Shown piece after piece: positions 30,690-39,329 of a stretch of DNA of 64,000 bases (the stretch's first letter is position 1; each line of letters opens with the position of its first letter). The notes beneath the pieces are model-generated. The model saw only the letters and a list, made by a program, of their open reading frames with translations. It was not told the origin of the DNA and made no database searches. The translations under genes were made by a program, and so were the position numbers. The DNA comes from Moritella sp. (GTDB taxonomy: Bacteria; Pseudomonadota; Gammaproteobacteria; Enterobacterales; Moritellaceae): assembly GCF_013215705.1 (NCBI RefSeq), contig NZ_JABSQR010000006.1, positions 220,797-284,796 on the forward strand, read 5' to 3'.

Positions 30690-31139
30690 ATGAAAATTTG
30701 TAGTGTTGAACTAGCAGGCAATGAAGTAAATCTATGTTTCCTATCTTTAAAAGACGGGATTTTTGAACTTATTGAATGCCGTAAAAGAAAAATTACCTTA
30801 GCAAGTTCAACTGAAGCGTATCAAATGCGTCAGTTTCATAAAGAATTTGCCCAACTAATGCAAGATTATAAAATTGAACACGTAGTGATCAAAGAACGTC
30901 TAACTAAAGGTAAATTTAGTGGTAGTTCAACCAGTTTCAAAGCAGAAGCGGCGATCCAACTGGTAGATAGCGTTGAAGTGAGCATGGTTTCACAAACGTA
31001 CTACAAACAACTACTACTAGATCACCCGATCTTTGTTGAGTTTGCAGAAACCGGTCTGAAAAAATTCCAACAAAATGCATTCACACTTGGTTGCCTATTC
31101 TTAAATGAAAAAGCAGCAAAAAACACGATTGAATTATAA
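30690..31139 (+). CDS. DUF3010 family protein
   Basis: 149 residues starting MKICSVELAGNEVNLCFLSLKDG. This start and the later KERLTKGKFSGSSTSFKAEAAIQL match the DUF3010 family I know from Vibrio and Shewanella. The fold looks like an RNase H or actin-like core, with strand VELAGNEVNLCFL and helix-strand HVVIKERL, but no function is established. The frame extends 21 codons upstream; the ATG at 30690 with GGTGAG before it is the better start. It ends 20 bases before a strong terminator. Confidence 0.75.
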   Translation: MKICSVELAGNEVNLCFLSLKDGIFELIECRKRKITLASSTEAYQMRQFHKEFAQLMQDYKIEHVVIKERLTKGKFSGSSTSFKAEAAIQLVDSVEVSMVSQTYYKQLLLDHPIFVEFAETGLKKFQQNAFTLGCLFLNEKAAKNTIEL

Positions 31140-31159
31140 AGACATGTTGTAGTGTAATG

Positions 31160-31192
31160 AGCAGACTAACTTATATTAGTCTGCTTTTTTTT
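31160..31192 (+). terminator. Rho-independent terminator after DUF3010 gene
   Basis: AGCAGACTAA and TTAGTCTGCT pair around six bases, followed by eight T residues. Confidence 0.85.
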
Positions 31193-31206
31193 ATTTTAAA
31201 ATATAG

Positions 31207-31659
31207 CTAGGCAGTGAATAACCCCGGTTGTAACTGTTTAATTTTCTCGACTATATCCGCTGGTACCGACATTTTCTTATGTTTATGGTAATCGACGAAT
31301 ACAATCACCCCTTCACCTTCTGCAACCACACGTTGTAAGGTATTGCTCCAAACCGCATATTTCATAATCAGTTTGTGCTCGGCAAATTCAGATATTGTAG
31401 CCCCAATTTTGATCGTATCTGGTGACTTTAATGGCGCTTTAAAACGACAACTCGTCGCCGCTAAAATAGGGCCGATACCGTGTGCTTGCATGTATTCCAT
31501 TGCTTGTACTTGTTCAAAATAGCCAATCCTAGCTTGTTCGAAGTAGCGAAAATACACGGTATTATTGACGTGACCAAACGCATCCATGTCACCCCAGCGC
31601 ACAATGTCATCGACAATAACTGGGTACTGCTGTTTAAATTTTTCCATCGCTTTTTCCAT
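31207..31659 (-). CDS. acyl-CoA thioesterase, hot-dog fold (4HBT family)
   Basis: 150-residue YbgC/4-hydroxybenzoyl-CoA-thioesterase type protein. The signature VRWGDMDAFGHVNNTVYFRYFEQARIGYF carries the catalytic Asp and the HVNN turn. SCRFKAPLKSPDTIKIGA and VAEGEGVIVFVDY complete the fold. It hydrolyses acyl-CoA; the chain length is unknown. The start may be either Met1 or Met5. It lies 20 bases after the exo/endonuclease-fold lipoprotein gene and is probably cotranscribed with it. Confidence 0.85.
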   Translation of the reverse strand: MEKAMEKFKQQYPVIVDDIVRWGDMDAFGHVNNTVYFRYFEQARIGYFEQVQAMEYMQAHGIGPILAATSCRFKAPLKSPDTIKIGATISEFAEHKLIMKYAVWSNTLQRVVAEGEGVIVFVDYHKHKKMSVPADIVEKIKQLQPGLFTA

Positions 31660-31679
31660 CTATTTTTTCTTAATAACCA

Positions 31680-32567
31680 TTAAAACAGCGGACCAAATCG
31701 CGCAACGATTGGGTTATGGTCAGATGCATCCGTTTCATAAGAAGATGCACTGAGTTGTTGCATGCCTCTAAAATAAAGATCATCAAGAGGATGACCAAAT
31801 GCCGTTTTACGCACATCGTTTTTATAAACCAATTGTTGCAATTCAACACTCGCCGTCATCTTCTGTAATTGGTGCAAACGCTTATTGGTCCAGGTATTAA
31901 AATCACCCGCCATGATAACAGGACCATCATGTTGACGGATCACAGCAATAACACCTTCTAGCTGTTGATTAAACTCATCGACACCCAAGGTAAAATTAAT
32001 CATGTGCATGTTTGCGACAAGCAAAGGTTCATCACTGCCTGCCCACGGGTAATAACTCACCAGTGACGATTTAGGAAAACGTAACCAAGGTTCGACTATC
32101 GCTTGCTTACAAACAGATATCGGCGCAACGCGGCTTGCCGTTAATACACCCATTGATTGATTGTAAACACTAAAAGCCTCGACTTGTGTCCAGCTTAATT
32201 CATGTTGCTGCATCAGTTGATGTAGTAAAAAGCTTAATTTCGCTTCTTGTAATACAATCAAATCATTCTGTTCAATTATCGTCGTTAGCTCACGACGCCA
32301 GTTATCGTCTTCTTGCTTATAAATATTCCAATCTGCAATACTAAACTCTATAGGCAGTTCATTACTTGTGACGGCTATATTTTTTACAAATACCGGACAT
32401 GTCGCGATAGTATCCGTGACAAAACCACCTTGTTCGCTATTTACGGATGTCGCGCCTGCGACTTCCCATGAAGAATTTAATTTGGGGATGTCGGCAATAT
32501 CAAAACAGCCCGACAAGGAGAAAATAAACGTACTAATAATAGCAATGCGAGAAAAGGAATAATTCAT
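31680..32567 (-). CDS. endonuclease/exonuclease/phosphatase-fold lipoprotein
   Basis: 295 residues. The N-terminal signal MNYSFSRIAIISTFIFSLSGC ends in the lipobox LSGC, so it is predicted to be a lipoprotein. The EEP fold follows: ADWNIYK, VLQEAKL (metal Glu), VANMHM, MAGDFNTW (Asp/Asn) and the last motif ASDHNPIVARF (Asp-His). It resembles E. coli YafD in domain but is exported. The substrate may be nucleic acid or a phospholipid/phosphoester. It is first of a two-gene unit with the thioesterase. Confidence 0.8.
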   Translation of the reverse strand: MNYSFSRIAIISTFIFSLSGCFDIADIPKLNSSWEVAGATSVNSEQGGFVTDTIATCPVFVKNIAVTSNELPIEFSIADWNIYKQEDDNWRRELTTIIEQNDLIVLQEAKLSFLLHQLMQQHELSWTQVEAFSVYNQSMGVLTASRVAPISVCKQAIVEPWLRFPKSSLVSYYPWAGSDEPLLVANMHMINFTLGVDEFNQQLEGVIAVIRQHDGPVIMAGDFNTWTNKRLHQLQKMTASVELQQLVYKNDVRKTAFGHPLDDLYFRGMQQLSASSYETDASDHNPIVARFGPLF

Positions 32568-32734
32568 ATTAAAGTCACGTAATCAAAATATGCCTTATTA
32601 TACTTAATAAAATATGATTAACTCAAAACTAATCGATCAAATAAACATTATTATCTAAATTAAGGCATATTAATTAGCGAGTTCGCCGTTAATTAACATT
32701 CACTAACGGCAATACACTGATGACTAGGCTCAAG

Positions 32735-33976
32735 TTATGCTAGCAACCCCAGCATAGATAATACTTGGAAACTAACAACGCAAACCGCAAACACTAATAC
32801 TGCAGCCATACGAGCATGACCACCCGAAACCAGGAAATCAGTCGTTGGTAAATGTTTACGCGCCTGAAAGGCTAGCGCTACCGGGGTAAACAAGGCAAAT
32901 ACCGCGGCCGCAAATCCAGCGTAACCAATCGCGTAGATAAAACCATTTGGCAATAATATCCCACCAATCATTGGCGGTACAAACGTCACTAACGCGGTTT
33001 TACTCCGCCCCGATAAGGTGTCATCCAGTTTCAGTAGATCCGTTAAGAAATCAAACAAACCGAGTGCCACACCCAAAAATGATGTCGCAACAGCAAAGTT
33101 AGCAAATAATTGTAAGGTCACCGCAAGTATCGCACCTGAGCCTGTAGACTCTAATGCTGCAACTAATGCGCCCATGTTACCGCCTTCTGCAATAACACTG
33201 GCAAACCCATCACGGCCAATAACAGTAAAGCTCGCTAACAACCAAATTAAGTAGATAGCAAGTGCTAACAAACTACCGTAACGAATTGAATTAACGACTT
33301 TCGAACTGTCTTTATTATAATATTTAACCAAACTGGGGATATTAGAATGAAAGCCAAAACACACCATTAACGAAGGAATTGCTGCCCAGCTATACGGTAA
33401 TCTTTCCGTCATTTCAGCAAACGGCTGTAATAACGAAAGGTTTGCGCCACTCAATAAGCTATAAATAGCAATACTAAAGGTAATGACCATGCCACCCAAC
33501 ATCGCCGAGGTAAAACGATCCACGGCTTTAGTACTAAAGCTCACGATCAAACCCAGTAATACCGCAAACACAAAACTGGCAACGGACTGGTCAATATCAA
33601 TCCCCAGACCTGACTGTAAACTGTGCCCCAGCATTGAGCCGCCGCCCGAAATGTAGGCATAAACTAAGATGTAACTGACGAACAGCACCGATAAGCCGTT
33701 AAGTATACGTAATGATGTGGGTAATAAAGCTTTCGTCATCGAATCAAAATTAACCCCACGTTTAAATTTTTGATTCGCTTCAAGTAAGTAAAGTGCCGAA
33801 CTGTACATGCAATACCAAGACACACACAAAAACAATACCGCCCAACCAAACCACATATTTGATGTTAATACCGGTAAAGAAAACATACCGGCACCAATAC
33901 TAGTCCCCGTAATGATGAATACGCCGCCGAGAGAGGATGGTTGAACTTCTTGATTGGCAGTCATGACTTCAGACAT
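32735..33976 (-). CDS. mtr: aromatic amino acid permease, Mtr/TyrP family
   Basis: 413-residue inner-membrane proton symporter of the hydroxy/aromatic amino acid permease family with about eleven helices. The first helix GGVFIITGTSIGAGMFSLPVL and the following WFGWAVLFLCVSWYCMYSSALYLLEAN are family signatures. FHSNIPSLVKYY lies in the middle. The trpR gene ends four bases upstream, so tryptophan is the likely cargo and TrpR the likely regulator. The mtr name rests on that context; TyrP-type specificity cannot be excluded by sequence alone. Confidence 0.85.
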   Translation of the reverse strand: MSEVMTANQEVQPSSLGGVFIITGTSIGAGMFSLPVLTSNMWFGWAVLFLCVSWYCMYSSALYLLEANQKFKRGVNFDSMTKALLPTSLRILNGLSVLFVSYILVYAYISGGGSMLGHSLQSGLGIDIDQSVASFVFAVLLGLIVSFSTKAVDRFTSAMLGGMVITFSIAIYSLLSGANLSLLQPFAEMTERLPYSWAAIPSLMVCFGFHSNIPSLVKYYNKDSSKVVNSIRYGSLLALAIYLIWLLASFTVIGRDGFASVIAEGGNMGALVAALESTGSGAILAVTLQLFANFAVATSFLGVALGLFDFLTDLLKLDDTLSGRSKTALVTFVPPMIGGILLPNGFIYAIGYAGFAAAVFALFTPVALAFQARKHLPTTDFLVSGGHARMAAVLVFAVCVVSFQVLSMLGLLA

Positions 33977-33980
33977 ATAC

Positions 33981-34244
33981 CTACTTCCTAATTAATAATG
34001 TTTGTAATAATTGTTTTTCTTTATCACTCATGGCTTTCAAATTATTGGAACCGCGAGTGATCGTGGCAATACTGATATTATGTATTCTTGCTATTTCACG
34101 CTGAGATCGCTCTGCAAGCAATAGTTCTTTATAAACCAAAGTACGCGCATTAATTGCATTTAATTCTTCTGGTGACAGCAACAAAGGAAGCATTAGAGAA
34201 ACGTCTTCCTCACCCGATATATTTAGCAGTAATTCATTAAACAT
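33981..34244 (-). CDS. trpR: Trp operon repressor TrpR
   Basis: 87-residue all-helical repressor. The helix-turn-helix [26 protein letters not shown] matches the E. coli reader [24 protein letters not shown], and [22 protein letters not shown] matches the dimer core. The extreme N terminus is shorter than in E. coli (108). A GTG at 34262 would add six residues. With L-tryptophan bound it should repress transport and synthesis genes. It is linked to the permease with a four-base gap, suggesting an autoregulated transport operon. Confidence 0.9.
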   Translation of the reverse strand: [87 protein letters not shown]

Positions 34245-34567
34245 AACCAACTTACCTTGCACTTAAACTGTAATGACGTAACAGTACAGCATTACACCTT
34301 AATCCATCAAGTTTATTTTGTTATCGTCGGTAATTAGCGGCGCATTATATATTCAACAATATATTAAATAAATTGCACAAATTTACCCCCAGAGATACAA
34401 TGTTAAATAATATTTAATTCTTATATAAATAGATTAATTATTCTAGGTGCATGAATGATTTGGTTATCAATACAAGCAATTAAAATTCTGATTGCTTTAA
34501 CTCTTTTAGCTAAACATAAAATTGAGCAACAATATAACAACTAACGCTTTAGTACCAAGGACAATAA
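34245..34567. other. divergent intergenic region trpR / XRE regulator
   Basis: 323 very AT-rich bases between two divergent regulator genes. Apart from the weak palindrome at 34267-34285 I see no operator, RNA gene or reading frame. Confidence 0.4.
34267..34285 (-). promoter_or_regulatory. possible TrpR operator
   Basis: Imperfect palindrome ACTGTAATGACGTAACAGT lies just upstream of trpR. The ACTGT/ACAGT arms recall half of the trp operator (ACTAGT) but differ. Context is the main support. Confidence 0.25.
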
Positions 34568-35326
34568 ATGTTTAAAAAAGAAGGTTTTGGCTCTAAGTTA
34601 CGTCAGGTACGTAAAGATAATAAACTATCTCAGTTTGACTTCGTATCACAGTTGGCCAATGCACATAAAGAGTTTACCGGTCTGTCACAGACCACTCTAT
34701 CTCTCTGGGAAAATGGTAAACGTGAACCGTCTTTTTTACGCCGTATCGCTATCGCTCGCTTTTTTGCTGAAGGCTATGAGATAAGCGAGCAAGAGAAAAA
34801 GTTCGTCAGTAAAAGCAAAGCCACTGAAGTTGGCGCCAGACCGTCTTTATATCCTGTGAGTATTACGGATATTGTTATTATTGATTATACTCGTCTATCC
34901 GAAAAGCAAACAGATGTTGTAAGTAAGGGCCACGAGCACTTTTATAATGAACCCCTAGCAGAAACAATGAGCGCGTTTCCAGAGTCGTATTATTCGGTCA
35001 GTTTACTGATGAATGAGAATGCGATTGTCGGTCATTACATTGCTAGTAATGCTGGGGTCATCGTTTCGTTTTGTTTCATTGATAATAGCGTGGCGATTAA
35101 AATGGTGTTAGATTTGGATGGCAAGTTTACGTCAGTTATACTGCCAACGCGCACGCCCGCCATCGCTTCGTTTTTTCAAGACTTACATTTTGAACCTTAC
35201 CCAACCGCATCACGGGTTAAGTTTTATAAAGGCAGCTTAAAAGACCTTTACAACAATCCTTTCTTTAAAGACCTGCTGAACAACAATGCGGATTTAGTAC
35301 GTTTTAGCAAAGCGCTGAAGGGTTAA
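34568..35326 (+). CDS. XRE-family transcriptional regulator
   Basis: 252 residues. The N-terminal helix-turn-helix (GSKLRQVRKDNKLSQFDFVSQL...LSQTTLSLWENGKREPSFLRRIAIARFF, residues about 8-66) is a standard Cro/C1-type domain. The C-terminal 170 residues are not recognised; they contain a run of strands (SYYSVSLLMNENAIVGHYIASNAGVIVSFCFIDNSVAIKMVL) resembling a small acyltransferase or ligand-binding fold. AAGGACAA precedes the ATG. It is a single gene whose target is unknown. Confidence 0.75.
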   Translation: MFKKEGFGSKLRQVRKDNKLSQFDFVSQLANAHKEFTGLSQTTLSLWENGKREPSFLRRIAIARFFAEGYEISEQEKKFVSKSKATEVGARPSLYPVSITDIVIIDYTRLSEKQTDVVSKGHEHFYNEPLAETMSAFPESYYSVSLLMNENAIVGHYIASNAGVIVSFCFIDNSVAIKMVLDLDGKFTSVILPTRTPAIASFFQDLHFEPYPTASRVKFYKGSLKDLYNNPFFKDLLNNNADLVRFSKALKG

Positions 35327-35407
35327 TCCAAGAAGTTAAAGTGAACGGCAGCTTAGCGCTGATAACTGTTCTGGTAAAACCCCAGTTTATAAAAGTATGC
35401 TACAACG

Positions 35408-35442
35408 AAAAAGGCCTTGTTAATTCATTAGCAGGGTCTTTT
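35408..35442. terminator. hairpin between XRE gene and broken porin gene
   Basis: AAAAGGCCTTGTTAAT and ATTAGCAGGGTCTTTT pair with a few G-U or mismatched positions and T-runs outward. This is a likely bidirectional terminator. Confidence 0.5.
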
Positions 35443-35465
35443 ATCAATCTGAATATTAACTCAGA

Positions 35466-36433
35466 TTAGAATACCATGTTCATTTGTGCAGATACGATAA
35501 TAGCAGTACCTGTTGAGGTGAACTCTTGTTCACCGCCAAGTTCACTATACTCAGTAAATGAGATTTCATCACCAAAGATATAAGCAGCACCAAGATCGAA
35601 GCTCGTAGTGTTACTCACAGCATAACTCATGCCTGCAGATATTTGATGGCGAATACTATCAGGCATTACCACAACGGCTTCACCAGCCTGTTCATCATAC
35701 GCATAACCCATTCGTAATGTCACAGACTCAGAAACGTATGCAGTTGCACCGACTGCATAGCGCATGCTATCTGAATAATGCAGATCCTTTTGGAAACAAA
35801 CACCATTTTCAAATGGGTCAACTAAGCCAACGTCACCACTTACACAATCTGTACTTGTTGCTGTTAATTTTTCTAGCGAACTCCATTGGGTCCACATTGC
35901 ACTATAGTGTATAGCGAAAGTATCATTCAGTTTATGATAACCAGATAGCTCAGCAATTGCAGGCAATGTGATATCAACAACACCTGTAACACTGCCTTGG
36001 CCAAGGCCTTCTCCTGGGTTAAATACACCTTCAGCTTCAAAATCACCTTCGAAGCTCATATCTACAGCAGAACGATAAGTTAAAGCTAAACGGTTATTAT
36101 CATTAATAGTAAATAATGTACCGACATTCCAACCATGCCCTACTGCATTACCAGACATATCAAAGCTATTGTCAAAACCAGTATTAAATGATTTTTCCAT
36201 GCAAGTTGGCTTGATACCGTGGTTTTATCAAACATCGTCATCGCTGCAGGGTTTTTAGTTAGTACCAAAGCAGTGTCAGCGATTGCGCCTTCACCTGCAT
36301 TTGCACGGCCTAAACCGGTTGCTGAATGTTCACCAATCTGGAAACCAGCTGCAAGTACTAATGTAGAAGCGGTTGCTAATGCCAGCGCGATTGCGGAACC
36401 AAGGTATGAAGTCACTTTCAAATTGCATGTCAT
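35466..36433 (-). pseudogene. FadL/OmpP1-type outer-membrane transporter, internal deletion plus frameshift
   Basis: The 5' part (from 36433) encodes a signal peptide ending LVLAAG and the family start GFQIGEHSATGLGRANAGEGAIADTALVLTKNPAAMTMFDKTTVSSQ. The frame then runs out at 36140. The 3' part (36200 to 35466) continues in another frame with GHGWNVGTLFTINDNNRLALTYRSAVDMSFEGDFEAEG and barrel strands to the terminal Phe. Together they make about 320 codons, against some 420-450 in FadL proteins. The stretch normally between these two blocks, over 100 residues, is missing. So this is an internal deletion that also changed frame. The barrel cannot be made whole. Hydrophobic-compound uptake was probably the former function. 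Confidence 0.75.
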
Positions 36434-36653
36434 TACAAAAATCCTGTTGTTATTATTGGGTATGACGGCGATGTTAATATATTGTGACAGGGTGTAATAT
36501 ATCGTTTAGATAAAACTTTTCCTAAACGACATATTTATTCATAAAGTGGGTATTTTTGGCTGCGTTAACCTATTTTAGTGACCAAGTATGAATGTGTTAC
36601 TATACGCTCTGTTTGAAATCTCATTCGACTATTAAGACAAGAGCTACTTTACA

Positions 36654-37184
36654 ATGATCAACCAAATGCCCATCCTGCGTTCTACTATCCACCCAGATGT
36701 AACAGCACCTCAAAATACTGACCAGCGGATCTCAACACGCGGCATTATCACGCAAGGCGAAGAGATCTTATTGATCTTTACTGCGCGCTATCATGATTAC
36801 AGCTTACCCGGTGGCGGCTTACATGAAAATGAAGACATCATCACTGGTTTAATTCGTGAAGTGGAAGAAGAGACTGGCGCTGAAAATATTAATAACATTG
36901 TACCTTACGGGTGTTACGAAGAACTTCGTCCTTGGTATAAAGGTGGCTTTGATAGTATCAAGATGGTTTCTTACTGCTTTACTTGCGATGCTAACAAGCA
37001 ATTAGGTACACCAAGATTAGAAGAAAATGAAATCAAAAATGGCGTTAGCGCGCTATGGATCAATATCCACAAAGCAATTGCCCATAACCTCGAAGTCATC
37101 GCTAGCCATCCAAGAGCAGGCCTGTCAATTGAGAGAGAAACTTATCTATTACAAAAAATTGCCAAAGGTATCGTTAAAAAATAA
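36654..37184 (+). CDS. Nudix hydrolase
   Basis: 176 residues with an intact Nudix box, GGGLHENEDIITGLIREVEEETGAE (residues about 53-77), including the REVEEETG metal-binding core. The leading segment ISTRGIITQGEEILLIFTARYHDYSLPGGG is the usual first strand set. It probably cleaves a nucleoside diphosphate derivative; the substrate cannot be told. It stands intact between two broken genes. Confidence 0.85.
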   Translation: MINQMPILRSTIHPDVTAPQNTDQRISTRGIITQGEEILLIFTARYHDYSLPGGGLHENEDIITGLIREVEEETGAENINNIVPYGCYEELRPWYKGGFDSIKMVSYCFTCDANKQLGTPRLEENEIKNGVSALWINIHKAIAHNLEVIASHPRAGLSIERETYLLQKIAKGIVKK

Positions 37185-37232
37185 TCACAATTTAGTTCTC
37201 AGATTGATATGCTATTGTATGGTCTAGATATC

Positions 37233-37920
37233 ATGACTGGCCTTTTCATCTTAATACTCTTTGGTGGGATCATCAGTGTTATCTATATGTACATTGTAGA
37301 TAAAAGACAGACCAAACAAGCGATCCGACATAACTACCCAGTTATTGGCCGCTTTCGATATTTATTTGAAAAACAAGGTGAGTTCTTTCGCCAATACTTT
37401 TTTGCTCAAGATCGCGAAGAAATGCCTTTCAACCGAGCTGAACGATCTTGGGTTTACCGCGCAGCAAAAAATGTCGGGGATATTCTTGATATGGTCGAGC
37501 ATATACGCCAAGTAACAGGCAGCCAGTCGGCTTTAAGTTTGTGCTTGGTCACAGCCAATGGCTGGATGATTTACTCACCGAAATTAATAAACGCGGAGTC
37601 CGTTCTGCACCTGATTTTATGACCTTAGATAGTGCAGATGGTGGCACCGGCGCAGCACCACAACCGCTAATGGATTACGTCGGTTTAACGTTGAAAGAAA
37701 GTTTGCCCTTATTAACAAATATTCTGGAAAAATACAACTTACGCAAACAGATTAAAGTCATTGCATCAGGTAAATTAATCACCCCATCCATTATGGCGTG
37801 GGCTTAATTGCACATTCTTGCGGCGTCAATGAACCCAGACAATTACGTCGTGACCATGTGCGTGTTGTCACTGAAAATGGCCTTTCTATCGCACTTGATA
37901 AGCTTTATTTGATAGAATAA
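37233..37920 (+). pseudogene. FMN-binding glutamate-synthase-like protein, deletions and frameshifts
   Basis: Three fragments in changing frames line up with the N terminus, middle and C terminus of one long family (about 500 residues). From 37233 there is a membrane-like start (MTGLFILILFGGIISVIYMY) and FNRAERSWVYRAAKNVGDI, joined abruptly to MVEHIRQVTG. A frameshift follows, then LGHSQWLDDLLTEINKRG, SAPDFMTLDSADGGTGAAP and KVIASGKLITPSIMAWA. After about 37807 the frame changes again to GLIAHSCGVNEPRQLRRDHVRVVTENG, the usual C-terminal motif, ending at 37920. I estimate about 200 residues missing in the first gap and about 60 in the second. Confidence 0.8.
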
Positions 37921-38083
37921 ACAAACCATCTGGCTGAGTTTATATTTTTGTTTTTAATACTTTTTTATCAATCTAAAATCTAAGCGAAAATAACTCGACC
38001 TCTTGGTTAATATTTCTAATAGTTCCGCGTATAACTGTAACCCTAGCAACCGATTTTAACGATCGTCAGGAAAGGGAATCAAG

Positions 38084-38587
38084 ATGAAGCTATTAGTCAA
38101 ACAAAATGTGGGGGATATTCATAAAGACCACTTGAAGATTTTAGATAATGTAATCACCTTCTTACAATACAATATCGATGGCCTCGAATTCCTTCCTTTT
38201 AATCTCAATGAAGAACAAGATGATTACCAGCACGCTTTTCAGCGACAAACGGGGATTATTTTTACCCCGACTAATTACCGCCATTATCGCTTACGCTTAT
38301 TATCGGTTGTTGATGCACTGCTTTATATTCATACATCATCCAATGATAGCGATGCTTATGAACTTTCTTACAATTTAAGTTCAATACACCCTAAACCGGT
38401 ATTTTTTGCCGTATGGCGTGGCGCCCCAATCAAAAGTCCACTGCTAAAAGAACTCGATCAAGACTACCCTGTTACCTATTGTCAATTCAGTCATCCTAGA
38501 GAACTACTCGAAGGCTTTAAGGGGTTTTTACAAAAATACGGTAAAGAAGTGCTACATAATCATATTGAAAAAGAGTTGATATCCTGA
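38084..38587 (+). CDS. hypothetical protein
   Basis: 167 residues that I do not recognise. The opening MKLLVKQNVGDIHKDHLKILDNVITFLQYNIDGLEFLPF is helical. A middle strand-turn-helix, VDALLYIHTSSNDSDAYELSYNLSSIHPKPVFFAVW, has the look of a Rossmann-like nucleotide-handling fold (the DALxxxH..S.D..EL pattern recalls nucleoside deoxyribosyltransferases). That resemblance is weak. AGGAAAGGG precedes the ATG. It has no signal peptide or membrane helix. It stands alone between a pseudogene and the NsrR-like gene. Confidence 0.55.
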   Translation: MKLLVKQNVGDIHKDHLKILDNVITFLQYNIDGLEFLPFNLNEEQDDYQHAFQRQTGIIFTPTNYRHYRLRLLSVVDALLYIHTSSNDSDAYELSYNLSSIHPKPVFFAVWRGAPIKSPLLKELDQDYPVTYCQFSHPRELLEGFKGFLQKYGKEVLHNHIEKELIS

Positions 38588-38651
38588 ACTCGAGTAATAA
38601 ACGTAATATCTAGATCAATCTGCGCATAATTAATTTACAACAACGCTAGTA

Positions 38652-39098
38652 ATGGTGATAAAAGTGAAGATAACAACTTATACTGATTTTGGCATACGCA
38701 CATTAATGTATTTATCCACCCTTCCAAAAGGACAACGCTCAAGCTCAGCTGAAGTTGCAGAGGTGTACCAAGCATCACGTAACCATATTGCAAAAGTAAT
38801 AGCTCACCTTTCCTCACTAAATTATATCGAATCATCTCGAGGAAAAAATGGTGGTATCTGGTTAGCAAAATCAGCGTCCGAAATTAACATTGGGCAACTC
38901 GTACGAGCCTTAGAGAACAATTTAAAAGGCGTTGATAATAATACCCAAGACAGCGAATTAGTACCGACTTACCAGTTAAAAAATCTGTTACAGACTGGCA
39001 TCGAAGCTTTTCTTAAAACACTCGACCAATACAGTCTTGCTGATTTGCTTGATGAACAGCGTGAATTTGAATCATTATACTATATGCAACAAGCCTAA
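38652..39098 (+). CDS. Rrf2-family regulator, NsrR-like, without cluster cysteines
   Basis: 148 residues, plainly related to NsrR: TDFGIRTLMYLSTLPKGQRSSSAEVAEVYQASRNHIAKVIAHLSSLNYIESSRGKNGGIWLAK is the winged helix with the NsrR-type recognition helix. NsrR holds a nitric-oxide-sensing Fe-S cluster on three cysteines following the wing. In this protein that segment reads GVDNNTQDSELVPTYQL, and there is no cysteine anywhere. It therefore cannot sense NO through a Cys-bound cluster. It may be a paralogue that is constitutive or senses something else. An SRPBCC gene follows 231 bases downstream. Confidence 0.8.
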   Translation: MVIKVKITTYTDFGIRTLMYLSTLPKGQRSSSAEVAEVYQASRNHIAKVIAHLSSLNYIESSRGKNGGIWLAKSASEINIGQLVRALENNLKGVDNNTQDSELVPTYQLKNLLQTGIEAFLKTLDQYSLADLLDEQREFESLYYMQQA

Positions 39099-39329
39099 TT
39101 ACATGGCATACAATGATCATCTATAATAATAGTATAATGATCGGCACCGCCCCATGTAAGTTTTCAGCTTATTGTATTATAAGAATAAAGTGTAATATTC
39201 GCGCCTCATTTTCAACCTCTCATTCTTGACAACAACCATCATCTGGGGCAATGTAGCGACATGAATATACTACTTCGAGGATAGATAGCCTAGAAGTAAA
39301 CACTATTATGAACACAAGGGAAATTTGAA

